A stretch of DNA of 64,000 bases from Gottschalkiaceae bacterium SANA (GCA_036323355.1 AP028876.1:3038001-3102000), one strand, 5' to 3'; counted from the stretch's first letter, positions 45,822-55,593 are shown. Translations and numbers: made by a program. Notes: generated by a model not told the origin, from the sequence alone.

Positions 45822-46745
45822 CTAGTACCAATTGAGCGTTCTAACCCATTCTGCAGTCGCTGTAATTGCTTCTTTAAAATTTGTTCTTGCTAAATATCCT
45901 GTGTCTCTATATAGTTTGTGAGTGTCCATGCAAGAATAGTCCATATAAAAGTCCTCATGATATTTTCCGAAATTTATCTTTGCTTCAGGTGCCAAAATAT
46001 CTCTTACTTCTGAAATAATTTCCTTAAGTGGCCTACGACTTCTATTTCCAATATAGTACAATTCATCAGGTTTCCCCTGTTCTCCGGCAAGCTTTAGCCC
46101 ATCCACTGCATCATCAATATAGTTCCAGTCGTACATATGATTACCTTCTGTGAGATTAAGATCTTGGCCCTTTAATAATTGATTAATAAATAAATTAGAA
46201 GATCGATGAGACATGTCACCTGGACCAAATGTATTTGCGAACGCGATGCTGATAAATGGAATATCTTGTTGTGTAGCAACTGCTTGTGCCAATAATCTAG
46301 CTGCGTGTTTTGCACTTCCATAGACATTACAGCAACCACCTTCGTTATGTGAAAGGTTGCTTCCCTCTTTGATCATATATTCAGAAAGTGAACTTGCAAA
46401 CAAAAACTTCTTACTTCCAATTTTTTTAGCTTCGACAATTGCATCACAAAGAGGTTTTATATTTTTAACTTGCTCCTTGTAATCATTAGTGGCCTTTCCG
46501 TAACCATCCCATGCAAGATAGTAGAAAATATCAAAACAAATATTTTCATAGACCATAGACGATAGGGAATCAAAATCATCAAACGATGTGCAAATAACCT
46601 TGAGATTTTTATATTGCTTTTCTAAAGCATTTAGTTTTTCTACATGAGGAACAAAGGCCGTAACACTATCACCATTTTCTAAATAGCGTTTCGTAAGATG
46701 CTGGCCTATAAATCCAGATGCACCAATTATTGCTATATTCATCAT
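45822..46745 (-). CDS. NAD-dependent epimerase/dehydratase (extended SDR)
   Basis: This protein of about 307 residues has IAIIGASGFIGQHLTKRYL, a central strand with FASSLSEYM and the Y-xxx-K pair in NVYGSAKHAARLL. It modifies a nucleotide sugar; the product is not clear. RmlD-like features are not obvious, though it could supply the missing reductase step. The start follows AAGGAGG, with a second ATG at 46742 equally possible. Confidence 0.85.
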   Translation of the reverse strand: MMNIAIIGASGFIGQHLTKRYLENGDSVTAFVPHVEKLNALEKQYKNLKVICTSFDDFDSLSSMVYENICFDIFYYLAWDGYGKATNDYKEQVKNIKPLCDAIVEAKKIGSKKFLFASSLSEYMIKEGSNLSHNEGGCCNVYGSAKHAARLLAQAVATQQDIPFISIAFANTFGPGDMSHRSSNLFINQLLKGQDLNLTEGNHMYDWNYIDDAVDGLKLAGEQGKPDELYYIGNRSRRPLKEIISEVRDILAPEAKINFGKYHEDFYMDYSCMDTHKLYRDTGYLARTNFKEAITATAEWVRTLNWY

Positions 46746-46758
46746 TATGCCTCCTTGT

Positions 46759-47946
46759 TTAATTCGGATACCTAGAAAACAACATACAGAAAGTATCATT
46801 ATATCGCTCTGCTATCAGTTTCCAGTTAAAATATTTTCTCATTCTTATTTTTGCCTTAGCACCAAGCTTTTTCCTTTGCTCCTCGTTCATGGCATCACAT
46901 TGAAGAAGCAATTCATGTAGTGGATGATTATTTTCATCAAAATAAATCGCAGTGTCTGCCGCCCCTTCTCTACTAAAGACACAATCCCTAACAAGATTGA
47001 CATTTGTAGTAGACAAAGATTCTAACAAGCCAGGATTCGTTCCTCCAAGCGTATGTCCATTTATATATCCCCTTGAATTGCTACGTAATACTTTCAATAT
47101 ATCTTTGTCATATACCGTCCCGACAAATTTAATACGCTCATCCTTCTCAAATGGTACCGTCTTAGCTATTTCGGCATAGATTTTGTTTTCTCGTTCAATG
47201 TTTGAAACAACAATAAAGTCCGCATCCGTTTTGCTTTTTACGAATTCGCTAAGAATTAATTCATAGCTATTCTCACGTACAAATCTGTTGATTATCAAAT
47301 AGTACTTTCCTGATACAATTCCATGTGAAGCAAAATACTGTCTAGCCTTGTTGTTCATTATGTAATCGTCTGGTATTTGCTCATATGTACCATAATGAAT
47401 TGAACTCATATTATCTTTTTTCTTTGGGCATATCTTGGTATATACTTCTTGCATTGCAAAGCAATCACATATAATATATCTGCAGGCATTTGCTAACATT
47501 AGATGCGAGATATAGACGTACAACGCTATTAGTGGGTTGCTCTCTCTCTTCCACTCTAGTCCCGCAGGATTATGGACAAGTATGTATCCCATTTTCTTTA
47601 TCTGATTACGTTTTAACCAGAATAAACTTCCAATACGAGCCCCCATTACATATAATATAGGATTCTCAAAACCATACTTTTCTTTTAATTTTTTCAGCAT
47701 CTTCAATGCTTTGAAATCACAAAAAATCATTTCAAAATGGTTTTTTGAAGGAATAAAAATTCTTATACATGTTACGCCGTTTACAATGAATTCGCCAGCT
47801 TCGTTTTTGTTATGCACTAATTCAAAAACATAAAAATGGACATCTGGATGTTGCCAATTATCAATCACATTTCTGACTAGTGTTTCCCAGCCACCATAAC
47901 CTTGACTATATCCTCTGCAGCCAAAGAATATAACATCTTTTTTCAT
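46759..47946 (-). CDS. DUF1972-type glycosyltransferase (Cps2T-like)
   Basis: This 395-residue protein has FGCRGYSQGYGGWETLV at the N-terminus, the form of DUF1972/rhamnosyltransferases of the Cps2T kind, and VMGARIGSLF, LVHNPAGLEWKR. The donor domain holds GTVYDKDILKVLRSNSRGYINGHTLGGTNPGLLE. In streptococcal capsules this family adds rhamnose early on, which fits the rfb genes here. ATG at 47946 overlaps the upstream gene by 4 bp. Confidence 0.88.
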   Translation of the reverse strand: MKKDVIFFGCRGYSQGYGGWETLVRNVIDNWQHPDVHFYVFELVHNKNEAGEFIVNGVTCIRIFIPSKNHFEMIFCDFKALKMLKKLKEKYGFENPILYVMGARIGSLFWLKRNQIKKMGYILVHNPAGLEWKRESNPLIALYVYISHLMLANACRYIICDCFAMQEVYTKICPKKKDNMSSIHYGTYEQIPDDYIMNNKARQYFASHGIVSGKYYLIINRFVRENSYELILSEFVKSKTDADFIVVSNIERENKIYAEIAKTVPFEKDERIKFVGTVYDKDILKVLRSNSRGYINGHTLGGTNPGLLESLSTTNVNLVRDCVFSREGAADTAIYFDENNHPLHELLLQCDAMNEEQRKKLGAKAKIRMRKYFNWKLIAERYNDTFCMLFSRYPN

Positions 47947-49112
47947 AATCGTTTCTCCAATTCTTTCCTAACTCGCTTAAGCCCCTGAATCGTAAATGCA
48001 AACCAAGGAAGCGGATCGTCAAAAGCAAAAGTATGGTCTTTTGTGTTCTTTATACTAAACCAAGACGGTATGCTTTTAAATCTATTAGGTGATTTTAAAA
48101 ACCAAAGTGTATCCGTTTGTGAACAACGCAATCTTTGACCAATTTTATAGCTATTGAACTCAATAACCTCTTCACCGTATGCTAGTTCAATCATTTGCTT
48201 GGCCTGGTCCACACCTGCCACAAAACAAATTTTCACACTTCCTGAAACCCTCGGATTGATCTCCATAATTTTGGCAACATTATCTCTAGGATCCTGTATA
48301 AGATCAATGTCTGCCGGCCCCCTCCAATTAATCGCTTTAAGGAGTTTAGTGCATGAATCCACAATATCTGGTCTATCCACAGTGATATTTAACGTGCTTG
48401 AACCACCAGTTACTGGAAACCAACGATTTTTGCTAAAAACGAGTGCCGTTTTTACTTCATTATTTTGATCTATGAACATCGCGCACTCATACTGCGCGTC
48501 CGATTGTGGAATATATTCTTGAAACACATAATTCTCAATAGACTCCGCAGATTCAATAAACATCTCTTTTAATACGTCAACGTTATCAAGCTTTTTGAAT
48601 CCTATAGCGCCATAACCTACTCGAGGCTTCATAACTATTGGGAACTCAATGCCACAATTTACTATATCACCAATATTTTTCACATCTGAAACGGTTAGTG
48701 GACAAGGAATTGCTTCTTTCATACAAACTTCCATAGTACGCTGTTTATCACCAGCTAACTCATAAATATCCCAATCATTTGATGCAACGTTTATGTATTT
48801 TGAAAACTCCAATTTATTTTTCGAAAGTAAGCATGCCGAAAAATCAACAGTTGGAACAACCACATCATAATTACCAGTCATTAAAAGTTCTCTAACCTGC
48901 CGAGTTGTCTCTTTAACTTTTTCTCTATCACAGACACCCAAGTATTTATGATGTGTATACCGAGATGCATAAGCAACATCAAACTTGGAGGAACAGAGTG
49001 CTGTCACTTCACATCCAAGTTTATTGAACGCCTTTATTAAAGGCAAGCTCTGCCTAGCATAACCTTCAAGCACTAGAACCCGTATTCCTTTATAATCCAT
49101 TACCTTATTCAT
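47943..49112 (-). CDS. ATP-grasp protein of the carbamoyl-phosphate-synthase type
   Basis: This 389-residue protein has a Rossmann-like preATP-grasp part (RVLVLEGYARQSLPLIKAF), then PIVMKPRVGYGAIGFKKL, VFQEYIPQSDAQYECAMF and IMEINPRVSGSVKI with the metal-binding EIN. It would form an amide or ester on a glycan precursor through an acyl phosphate. It differs from the TupA-like and ATPgrasp_ST genes elsewhere in the window. Confidence 0.87.
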   Translation of the reverse strand: MNKVMDYKGIRVLVLEGYARQSLPLIKAFNKLGCEVTALCSSKFDVAYASRYTHHKYLGVCDREKVKETTRQVRELLMTGNYDVVVPTVDFSACLLSKNKLEFSKYINVASNDWDIYELAGDKQRTMEVCMKEAIPCPLTVSDVKNIGDIVNCGIEFPIVMKPRVGYGAIGFKKLDNVDVLKEMFIESAESIENYVFQEYIPQSDAQYECAMFIDQNNEVKTALVFSKNRWFPVTGGSSTLNITVDRPDIVDSCTKLLKAINWRGPADIDLIQDPRDNVAKIMEINPRVSGSVKICFVAGVDQAKQMIELAYGEEVIEFNSYKIGQRLRCSQTDTLWFLKSPNRFKSIPSWFSIKNTKDHTFAFDDPLPWFAFTIQGLKRVRKELEKRL

Positions 49113-49115
49113 CTC

Positions 49116-49964
49116 TTATTCACTCCGTAGCGGATGAACCGCTTTATTTAATAAGTATGTATATTTATTATCACCCATAAGTCTCTTAAGAACGGCATAA
49201 ACACAATTCATCATCCACCTAGGAAATCGAAGGACCATCCTCGCTCTTCCTTCTGCTTTTTCAGCACTTATGTATAGAGAAGTCTTCATGTTTTCTGGAT
49301 CTTTGATTATCTTTATATCATTCTTTGCTTCTTCTGAACACCAGCCAATCATTGCAGCTACTGCACCATTTATGTTGAGAATCTCATATTCAGTCCCTTT
49401 TCCGATTTGATATGCAATATTAGGATATTTCAAGTAATAGCGTTTTTGAATATCCCGCTTTATCTTGTCTGTATAAATTGGCGAAAAACGAAAAATGCTA
49501 TAATGAGCAAGCTTTTTACATTCAACTTCAGCCATCATCTTTGATTTGCCATAATTAGAAACAGGATGAAGTTCTGTCTGAGCATTAACCACTCCATTTG
49601 TAAAACCGAATACATCAATAGTACTAATAAACAACACTGGTCTTTTCCCAACCGCTTCGAAGAGGTTCTTTGCACACTTCACATTAAGATGATAATAGTC
49701 CAGCCATGAGTATTCTTTCCCATCAGTGGCATGAGCAAGGGCTGCAAGATGAATAATGCGGTCAACCTGATAATTTGCTATTATTCTCTTTATGGATTCT
49801 TTGTCTGCAAGATCTACTTCATGGAAATAATAGTTGCTACTACAAATCTTATCATTCCTTCGATCTAAACCAACCACATCATATTTTTCGTCCAGCAAAC
49901 TCTTTACAAGGTGACTACCGATCATTCCTTTTGAACCTGTGACTAATATTGTTTGTTTCTTCAT
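49116..49964 (-). CDS. NAD-dependent epimerase/dehydratase (extended SDR)
   Basis: This 282-residue protein has ILVTGSKGMIGSHLV, HLAALAHATDG, STIDVFGFT and Y-xxx-K in SNYGKSKMMAE. It likely alters a nucleotide sugar for the EPS. The C-terminal part is shorter than in many relatives. Its product cannot be assigned. ATG at 49964 follows GAGGGATG. Confidence 0.84.
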   Translation of the reverse strand: MKKQTILVTGSKGMIGSHLVKSLLDEKYDVVGLDRRNDKICSSNYYFHEVDLADKESIKRIIANYQVDRIIHLAALAHATDGKEYSWLDYYHLNVKCAKNLFEAVGKRPVLFISTIDVFGFTNGVVNAQTELHPVSNYGKSKMMAEVECKKLAHYSIFRFSPIYTDKIKRDIQKRYYLKYPNIAYQIGKGTEYEILNINGAVAAMIGWCSEEAKNDIKIIKDPENMKTSLYISAEKAEGRARMVLRFPRWMMNCVYAVLKRLMGDNKYTYLLNKAVHPLRSE

Positions 49965-49985
49965 AATTCATCCCTCACGCCAAAA

Positions 49986-50987
49986 TCAGCTTTCTACTAA
50001 ATAATCATATGTTGAATATGCTTTCCCACCCAAATCATATTTATACTTTTCATCCCCCTTGGATAAATCAAGTACCGGAACTCCGTATTCTTTCTTGAGT
50101 ATCTTCATTGTCTCATTTATAAGTAAATAACCCGGCGAATACTTATAGTACTCATCATTTATAGCCAACCGTGGAACTATAACATATCTTCTATTTCTGT
50201 CTACATATCCACCCCAAAATGCAGCGACTTGACCATTAATTTTTAAAACAGCATACATACCTTCCTCAAGTTTTCTAAATCCTATGGTATTGTAATGATA
50301 ATGACGTAAAAACCATTCCTGTATTTTTACGTTATAACGCAAGCCATAGTTGTTTTTTCTCCGCTTAATATATACATCCATTATTTCGTTCGATTCTTTT
50401 AAAGTGACATTTCCAGAAGAATAGAGATTAAAATCATATTCAAGACCATCTTTTTTTATTCGATTATAAGCTGTACGAATATTCTGACGAACACTTTTGC
50501 TTAAATTTGTAAAATAATGGTCATAATCATTTTCACACTCTATCGCAACATTTATATTGTTTTTAATTTCAATATTATTATCTTTTAAAGCATCGTTAAG
50601 ATAGGTTTCTTCCGGCACACGATAAAATCTAATTCTTTTTAACCTTTTATACAAGAGTTTCATGCATTCATCAAATTGTTCTATACTTAATTCGTTTCCA
50701 TAAACAAAATTTTGAAATGCTAAGTCAGCTATAGCACCAAACGACGTATAATATGCGCCGTTTCTTGCATAGCGTTTGCACATTGGGGCAATTGCCACAC
50801 ACTTTTCATTTTCGTAAAAGGCATAAAATCGAGGAAATTCTTTTCTCTCAATCGTAAAGAACAAATAATGATGAAGAACATTTTGAACTATGTCATAGTA
50901 CTGGAAAATTTTAGTGCTTGAGTTTTCACTTTCAAATCTTAACCAATCACTTTCTATTTTTTTGAAACTTACTCGTTTCATCTTCAT
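49986..50987 (-). CDS. GNAT/FemAB-like acyl- or aminoacyltransferase (Acetyltransf_6)
   Basis: This 333-residue protein resembles the BioF2-like GNAT domain family: a central KSVRQNIRTAYNRIKKDG and a C-terminal LKINGQVAAFWGGYVD, YSPGYLLINETM and VLDLSKGDEKYKYDLGG. The last block is the family signature. Members transfer acyl or aminoacyl groups, often in glycan or peptidoglycan decoration. It lies just after the initiating sugar transferase and PIG-L genes. Confidence 0.83.
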   Translation of the reverse strand: MKMKRVSFKKIESDWLRFESENSSTKIFQYYDIVQNVLHHYLFFTIERKEFPRFYAFYENEKCVAIAPMCKRYARNGAYYTSFGAIADLAFQNFVYGNELSIEQFDECMKLLYKRLKRIRFYRVPEETYLNDALKDNNIEIKNNINVAIECENDYDHYFTNLSKSVRQNIRTAYNRIKKDGLEYDFNLYSSGNVTLKESNEIMDVYIKRRKNNYGLRYNVKIQEWFLRHYHYNTIGFRKLEEGMYAVLKINGQVAAFWGGYVDRNRRYVIVPRLAINDEYYKYSPGYLLINETMKILKKEYGVPVLDLSKGDEKYKYDLGGKAYSTYDYLVES

Positions 50988-51051
50988 ATGAATTCACCTC
51001 TTGACATCTAATACCAATTGAAATCAAATATCATTTTTTGCTTGATTTTTT

Positions 51052-51726
51052 TCAAGTGTTGTCTACTGTTTCCGAAATCTTAGTCGTTTCAACCAACTCG
51101 TCATATATTTTCTTCGGTTCTTTCTTCGCGACCCTGTAAATCACGCATACAACGGTGAACCAAATCATTTTTATGTCGTATCTGAAAGACCTTGCTGTTA
51201 AGTAGTACAAATCAAGCTTCAGTCTTGTCGGTAGAACCTTCTGGTTATATTCTCCTTCTTTCTCAAACTGATCGCCATAGATATAATCATAAAGAGCCGA
51301 CGGTCCGGACAGACCAGGCACAAGATTTGCAACAACGGCATTCTCTCCTGTTCTTGTGATATCAACTTGTTCAAAGGCAGCAGGACGCGGACCAATAACG
51401 CTCATGTCTCCATTAAATACATTCAGTAACTGAGGAAGTTCATCAATTTTTGTATCTCTCATCACTTTTCCCCAAAAGAAAATGCGGTCAACATCCGGTC
51501 TCAAACTCTTCTCATTTGTGCTCTTATCAATCTTCATCGAACGAAACTTAAACATTCTGAAAACCTTGTTGTCTTTTCCTACTCGCTTTGCCATATAGAA
51601 CACAGGTCCGGGATCAGATACTTCGATACCTATGATTGCAATCAGCCAAATTGGAGAAAGCACAATCAGCGCAATACCAGAAGCGCATATATCAAATAAT
51701 CTTTTAATAACTCTATAAAAAAGCAT
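51052..51726 (-). CDS. Initiating undecaprenyl-phosphate sugar phosphotransferase (short form)
   Basis: This 224-residue bacterial sugar transferase has one N-terminal membrane segment (FDICASGIALIVLSPIW) and the catalytic core SDPGPVFYMAKRVG, FRMFKFRSM, KIDELPQLLNVFNGDMSVIGPRP. It loads the first sugar-1-phosphate onto undecaprenyl phosphate. It is the second gene of the EPS operon. Confidence 0.94.
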   Translation of the reverse strand: MLFYRVIKRLFDICASGIALIVLSPIWLIAIIGIEVSDPGPVFYMAKRVGKDNKVFRMFKFRSMKIDKSTNEKSLRPDVDRIFFWGKVMRDTKIDELPQLLNVFNGDMSVIGPRPAAFEQVDITRTGENAVVANLVPGLSGPSALYDYIYGDQFEKEGEYNQKVLPTRLKLDLYYLTARSFRYDIKMIWFTVVCVIYRVAKKEPKKIYDELVETTKISETVDNT

Positions 51727-51741
51727 CTTTCTAATTACTCC

Positions 51742-52413
51742 TTATATTCTGAAGAATACAGACTCAAAAGCTTCTACATAATTGCAACCAGCCTGAACCC
51801 CACGATATGTAGCTAAGCCTTCAATTGCTTCTTTGCTCCTTGGATGCGGGTATGGTCTCATAACACCAGCATAAGCTGACAATGCCTTCAGCTTAGTTTC
51901 CACTCCTTTTTTGCCTATCTCTACAAAGTAATTCGGTGTAAATCGATTAGCTGAAGAATCAAAGGACCATTCCGTAGAAGATGGAACTTCCATGAACAGT
52001 AGCTGTTTCAACTTAGGCAAACCTTCTTTTCTCTGGAACAATCTGCTAGCAGCCTGAACAGCATAAGAAGTCTGAACATGATCATTATTTGTGTCTGATG
52101 GATGATGCGTGATAATTGCATCGGCTCGGAAATCTTCAATGCATGATTCGATAAACTTTACAAGTTCCAAATGCGGAACCGTATTCATTTTGATATTTGG
52201 AAAGTCAGCAGCATAACAATTACTAACACCTATTATTTCCATAGCCTTAGCTTGATCTGCAGAAAGAGTTGCAGAAATATTATCACGAGCAACTGCGTGC
52301 TTAACCATCGTGGCAACAGCTACGTTATGGCCTTCTTTCATAAGCTTAACTATTGTCCCACCAGCTCCGAGAACCTCATCATCAGGATGTGCCACAACTA
52401 TTAAGTAATTCAT
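51742..52413 (-). CDS. PIG-L family deacetylase
   Basis: This 223-residue protein has the zinc-site motif VVAHPDDEVLGAGGT near the N-terminus and IITHHPSDTNNDHVQT further on. PIG-L/LmbE enzymes deacetylate GlcNAc-type substrates; here it may act on the lipid-linked first sugar. ATG at 52413 has GGAGG nine bases upstream. First gene of the EPS operon. Confidence 0.93.
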   Translation of the reverse strand: MNYLIVVAHPDDEVLGAGGTIVKLMKEGHNVAVATMVKHAVARDNISATLSADQAKAMEIIGVSNCYAADFPNIKMNTVPHLELVKFIESCIEDFRADAIITHHPSDTNNDHVQTSYAVQAASRLFQRKEGLPKLKQLLFMEVPSSTEWSFDSSANRFTPNYFVEIGKKGVETKLKALSAYAGVMRPYPHPRSKEAIEGLATYRGVQAGCNYVEAFESVFFRI

Positions 52414-52452
52414 CAATATTATCCTCCTCTGGCGTTCTACACTTTTATTTCT

Positions 52453-52468
52453 AATTGTTATTACAATT
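52453..52468. promoter_or_regulatory. Palindrome in the EPS operon leader
   Basis: AATTGT and ACAATT flank TTAT to form a perfect 6-bp inverted repeat in the untranslated leader, about 40 bases before the PIG-L start. It could be an operator or an RNA hairpin. Confidence 0.35.
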
Positions 52469-52472
52469 CTCC

Positions 52473-52518
52473 AGCAGAATCATTCTGCTATATACTTTCC
52501 ATAATTTTTCTTAGTAAA
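52473..52518 (-). promoter_or_regulatory. EPS operon promoter with overlapping 17-bp palindrome
   Basis: On the minus strand TTTACT (52518-52513) and TATATA (52494-52489) are 18 bases apart. The perfect palindrome AGCAGAATCATTCTGCT (52473-52489) begins at the last base of the -10 box and covers the likely start site, the usual place for a repressor. Confidence 0.55.
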
Positions 52519-52747
52519 CTAGGTGATTCGATTTTCTACTAAAATCTCTAATTGTAAAATAAAATCTATAAGTACTTGCTCCTAAGGAGGGAGTGTACAA
52601 AAGAATCCGCCTCATGGAGTTTTGCTATACAACTAGATATTATATTGCTAGTGAGTCAAGAGGAACCATGTTCTTCCTGATTTTTTGATGCTTTCCAATT
52701 CTTAAATTGATACGATAAAATTGTTGATGGTCAAAAAGGAGGTTCAC

Positions 52748-53929
52748 AATTCCAAATACTTCACATTTGACAAACGGATTGAAATTGAATCTTGCATTGC
52801 AACAATCTTTCCTTCGGAGCCATTGATGCTAGACTTAAGAAAGATCGTTCAACTATTCTAAAGAAATCAGACGTAATCACAGTGTTAATTGGACCAGCTA
52901 TTCTTCTCGGCCGCATAATGCATGCATTGAAAATCATATAACAAATCGAACGTCCGCCAAGTTTGCAAATATCCTACTAATCAGTGTTGCAAGCTCTATA
53001 ATAATGGGGGTCCAGATTTCAAAGAAGAAATCTGAGCGATAAATTCAAGCTGCCATATGTTTGCAACAATTTTTAATCATACGTTGCACCCTTGCAAAAC
53101 CTTATTACAGCACAATTGACACCCAAAAGCTTTACAGAGCGCATCTGTGAATTCCGCAGTTGCACATTGTCTCAAGTGAAAAAGAAGTTGCTCGAATCAA
53201 TCATCTGATCTTTCCATTGATTCGCCAAGTTCAATTCATTCACCGAATCTATGTCCATCAGGTCAATGAATTGATGTATAGTGAAAAGACCCTCTACAAC
53301 TATATCGACACCTGCTTATTCGACGTCATAAACATTGATTTTTCCAAAAGGTGAAATTTCATTCTAGCTATAAAGCTCCCAAATTTAAGGTGGACAGAAA
53401 ATGTAACATTGGTCGGGCCTATGGTGACTACAGAAAACACATGAATAATCACCCTGAAAGTCAAGTTGTTCAAATGGATTCGGTTATTGAATCTCGGAGC
53501 GGCAAACTGCTACTTATCATTCAATTTGTAGTCACCAACTTCAAGATTTTTTTCTCCATTATCCTAGCAAATAATGGTAGCGAATATTCCAATCTACAAG
53601 CAATTAAATCCAATACATCAGGACGTCGTAGACCTCGTTTATTTTATTGTAATCTCTGCTCACCTTATCAAAAAGTAGCATTGAGAGTAAACCATACCTT
53701 GATTCACTGCGTGCTACCAAAAGGAAATATATTTAGTCATTTGACCCAAAACGACATACTCCTTATGATAAACCATATCAACTCTTATACATGTAAAAAA
53801 CTGAACGATAAGAGTCCAATCGACACGTTCAGCTCCTACTACGAAGAAGAAAGCTTAAGCCAGTTGGGTTCTGCGTCAGTTGCACCTGCTCTCATCAACT
53901 CAACTCCGAAACTTTTTGAAAATATATAG
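52748..53929 (+). pseudogene. Degenerate IS30-family transposase
   Basis: Pieces in different frames add up to an IS30-type transposase: KRIEIESCIA and FGAIDARLKKDRSTI near 52770-52860, SEKTLYNYIDTCLFDV near 53280-53330, PKFKVDRKCNIGR and QMDSVI near 53380-53490, NNGSEYSNLQAIKS and YCNLCSPYQKVAL near 53570-53690, then LPKGNIFSHLTQNDI. Frameshifts and deletions break it, including loss of the segment between the second strand and the DNGSE motif. Acidic catalytic residues are partly gone. The element is dead and sits just upstream of the EPS promoter, which reads away from it. Confidence 0.8.
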
Positions 53930-54437
53930 TACAAACGAACACACACCAACGATTATGAAAACTCATATTCTTTGGATAGGGTGGTATTTCCGTTTGCAAA
54001 AAAAATCGGGTGAAATCATACATCTCTTTCTCATGTGGTTTTGTTTGTATTTGCACCCGAAATATAGCAAAGAGTATAAGAAAAAGATAACATTACTATG
54101 AATTTATATCTTCAAAATTAGAATTTCAAATACAAATCATGAATTGCAGTTGCATAATCGGAAGTCTACTTTACGAGTTGACACATTCCTTATCCATTTT
54201 TCCGTTTTTTTACACTTCTAGTTCTTATTGTACAAATTCATGGTGGTTCTGTCAATTAAATGATATCTCTTTCGAATATTTTAAGAATAACATAAACAAT
54301 CGTAATGAAAATTTCCCGGAAGTTTGCCGAAAAATTTTACATTATCTTACAGAGCGACAAACTTCCGGGGATAAAACTTCGTTTACTTATTAAATTGTTA
54401 TAAATCTATCAAAATGCACTCTTTTTCATTTTTCTTT
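53930..54437. other. AT-rich non-coding gap beside the IS30 remnant
   Basis: I see no gene here. The only clear structure is the 12-bp inverted repeat listed separately; the rest is probably debris of the insertion element. Confidence 0.45.
54315..54369. repeat. 12-bp perfect inverted repeat with 31-base loop
   Basis: CCCGGAAGTTTG (54315-54326) and CAAACTTCCGGG (54358-54369) are exact reverse complements. It may be a terminal repeat of the IS element or an unusual terminator for the sigma factor gene, which ends 69 bases away. Confidence 0.5.
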
Positions 54438-54941
54438 TCATTTCTTAGCCTGCTTGATCGTCATTCGTCTTCTCAGCTTCTTCATGGCTCGTTTCTTATG
54501 GGTCTTTGCCGTTTCGTAAGTTATGCCTTGTTCTTTTGCAATCTGCGGCAGCTTCTTGTTGTTGAAGAATGTCTCTTGAATAATGATGCGCTGCATGTAA
54601 CTCAATTCATTTAACGCTTCTTTAATCTCTTTTTCCACTTGCCTCTCTAGCACTTCCTCTTCTGTATTTTCTTTGCCATGTAAAAAGTCCTCTAAGGTTC
54701 CATCTTCCCCCCTTCTGCCTTGAATCGAAATCGTGGGCTTCTTCTCTCGTGTCATTTCTAAATATCGGTAGCGTAGTTTGGTTGCCAGATAAGCATTAAA
54801 GGGTACACCTCGACCCCTGTCGAACGATTCTTTGGCCTCTAAGAAAACCAAGTAGCCTTCTTGAATGAGGTCATCATTCACCTTGCCAAAAATCCTTTTC
54901 GCCTCATAAATAATTAAGGGCTTGTAGCTTGTAATCTCCAT
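54438..54941 (-). CDS. Small sigma-70-family RNA polymerase sigma factor
   Basis: This 167-residue protein has a region 2 (DDLIQEGYLVFLEAKESFD, then FNAYLATKLRYRYLEM) and a region 4 helix-turn-helix (LPQIAKEQGITYETAKTHKKRAMKKLRR). It lacks regions 1 and 3, like ECF and SigO-type factors. No anti-sigma gene is adjacent. Its target promoters are unknown. The ribosome site is weak (AGAGAAG) and lies among palindromes. Confidence 0.87.
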   Translation of the reverse strand: MEITSYKPLIIYEAKRIFGKVNDDLIQEGYLVFLEAKESFDRGRGVPFNAYLATKLRYRYLEMTREKKPTISIQGRRGEDGTLEDFLHGKENTEEEVLERQVEKEIKEALNELSYMQRIIIQETFFNNKKLPQIAKEQGITYETAKTHKKRAMKKLRRRMTIKQAKK

Positions 54942-54955
54942 GACTTCTCTTTCAT

Positions 54956-54985
54956 GGAGAAGGCCTTCTCCGGTTTATTTCCGCC
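54956..54985. promoter_or_regulatory. Palindromes in the leader of the sigma factor gene
   Basis: GGAGAAGGCCTTCTCC (54956-54971) is a perfect 16-bp palindrome, 15 bases from the start codon. Next to it TCCGG and CCGGA flank TTTATTTCCG. They may be an operator or RNA structure controlling translation. Confidence 0.45.
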
Positions 54986-55032
54986 GGATGAGTCTAGAAT
55001 ACACCTCTTTCCTTGTGTTTGCTTTTTCCGAA

Positions 55033-55066
55033 TAAAAAAAATCGAGTAGCGTATAACCGCTACTCG
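55033..55066 (-). terminator. Terminator of the 170-aa gene
   Basis: CGAGTAGCG (55043-55051) pairs with CGCTACTCG (55058-55066), followed on the minus strand by ATTTTTTTT. It separates the unknown gene from the sigma factor gene. Confidence 0.85.
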
Positions 55067-55080
55067 GAAGACTTCGTTCT

Positions 55081-55593
55081 TTAAATTTTTACTTTATCTT
55101 TTTTATTTGCTAACAATCTATGTACCAATTCTTCAACGAAATTATTATCGTGCAAAATAAAATCATTTTTCAACGCTCTTGAACGCTTAATGTCTTTTTC
55201 TATCGTCTTCTTGTGTGTCATCGTAAATATTTGAATTTCATTTTCCATGGTAATGAGGGTTCCCTTATCACAGCTCACCAAATCTAGTATTTTCTCAACA
55301 CAAACATATCCATTTGCACCATCATCTTTAATTATTGGTGTGCGCATTTTTATTGGAAGTAAACTATATGTCTTAGAAAGTAGAACCACATGATTATGCA
55401 TTTTGCCAACAATTGCCTCAGACTCATGGATCATCTGATGCCAATCCCTACCATATTTTTCAGCCCAATGCTTTCTATAAGTTGCAAAGCATTGCTCTAC
55501 TTCATGAGGACCATCTTCTCTAATTTCAATAACAATATTGCCTACACCATCTTTATATGCAGGATATGCTGCATATACGCCATTGAATGACAC
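55081..55593 (-). CDS. Unrecognised 170-residue protein
   Basis: The protein is soluble, with no signal peptide or membrane segment. The middle holds KMHNHVVLLSKTYSLLPIKMRTPIIKDD-like sequence (residues about 63-92), then GYVCVEKILDLVSCDKGT and a charged C-terminus. A faint likeness to ComK-type regulators is not strong enough to call. GTG at 55593 follows GGAGG. It has its own promoter, a palindrome between promoter and start, and its own terminator, so it is a tightly bounded single gene next to a sigma factor. Confidence 0.75.
   Translation of the reverse strand: MSFNGVYAAYPAYKDGVGNIVIEIREDGPHEVEQCFATYRKHWAEKYGRDWHQMIHESEAIVGKMHNHVVLLSKTYSLLPIKMRTPIIKDDGANGYVCVEKILDLVSCDKGTLITMENEIQIFTMTHKKTIEKDIKRSRALKNDFILHDNNFVEELVHRLLANKKDKVKI

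Noticed and set aside
54139-54393. 84-codon plus-strand frame beside the IS30 remnant
   Set aside because: No ribosome site, odd composition, and it contains one arm of the inverted repeat; likely chance.
55081-55593. ComK-like competence regulator
   Set aside because: A faint likeness in the TPII...GYV region only; key ComK motifs were not found, so the gene is left unnamed.
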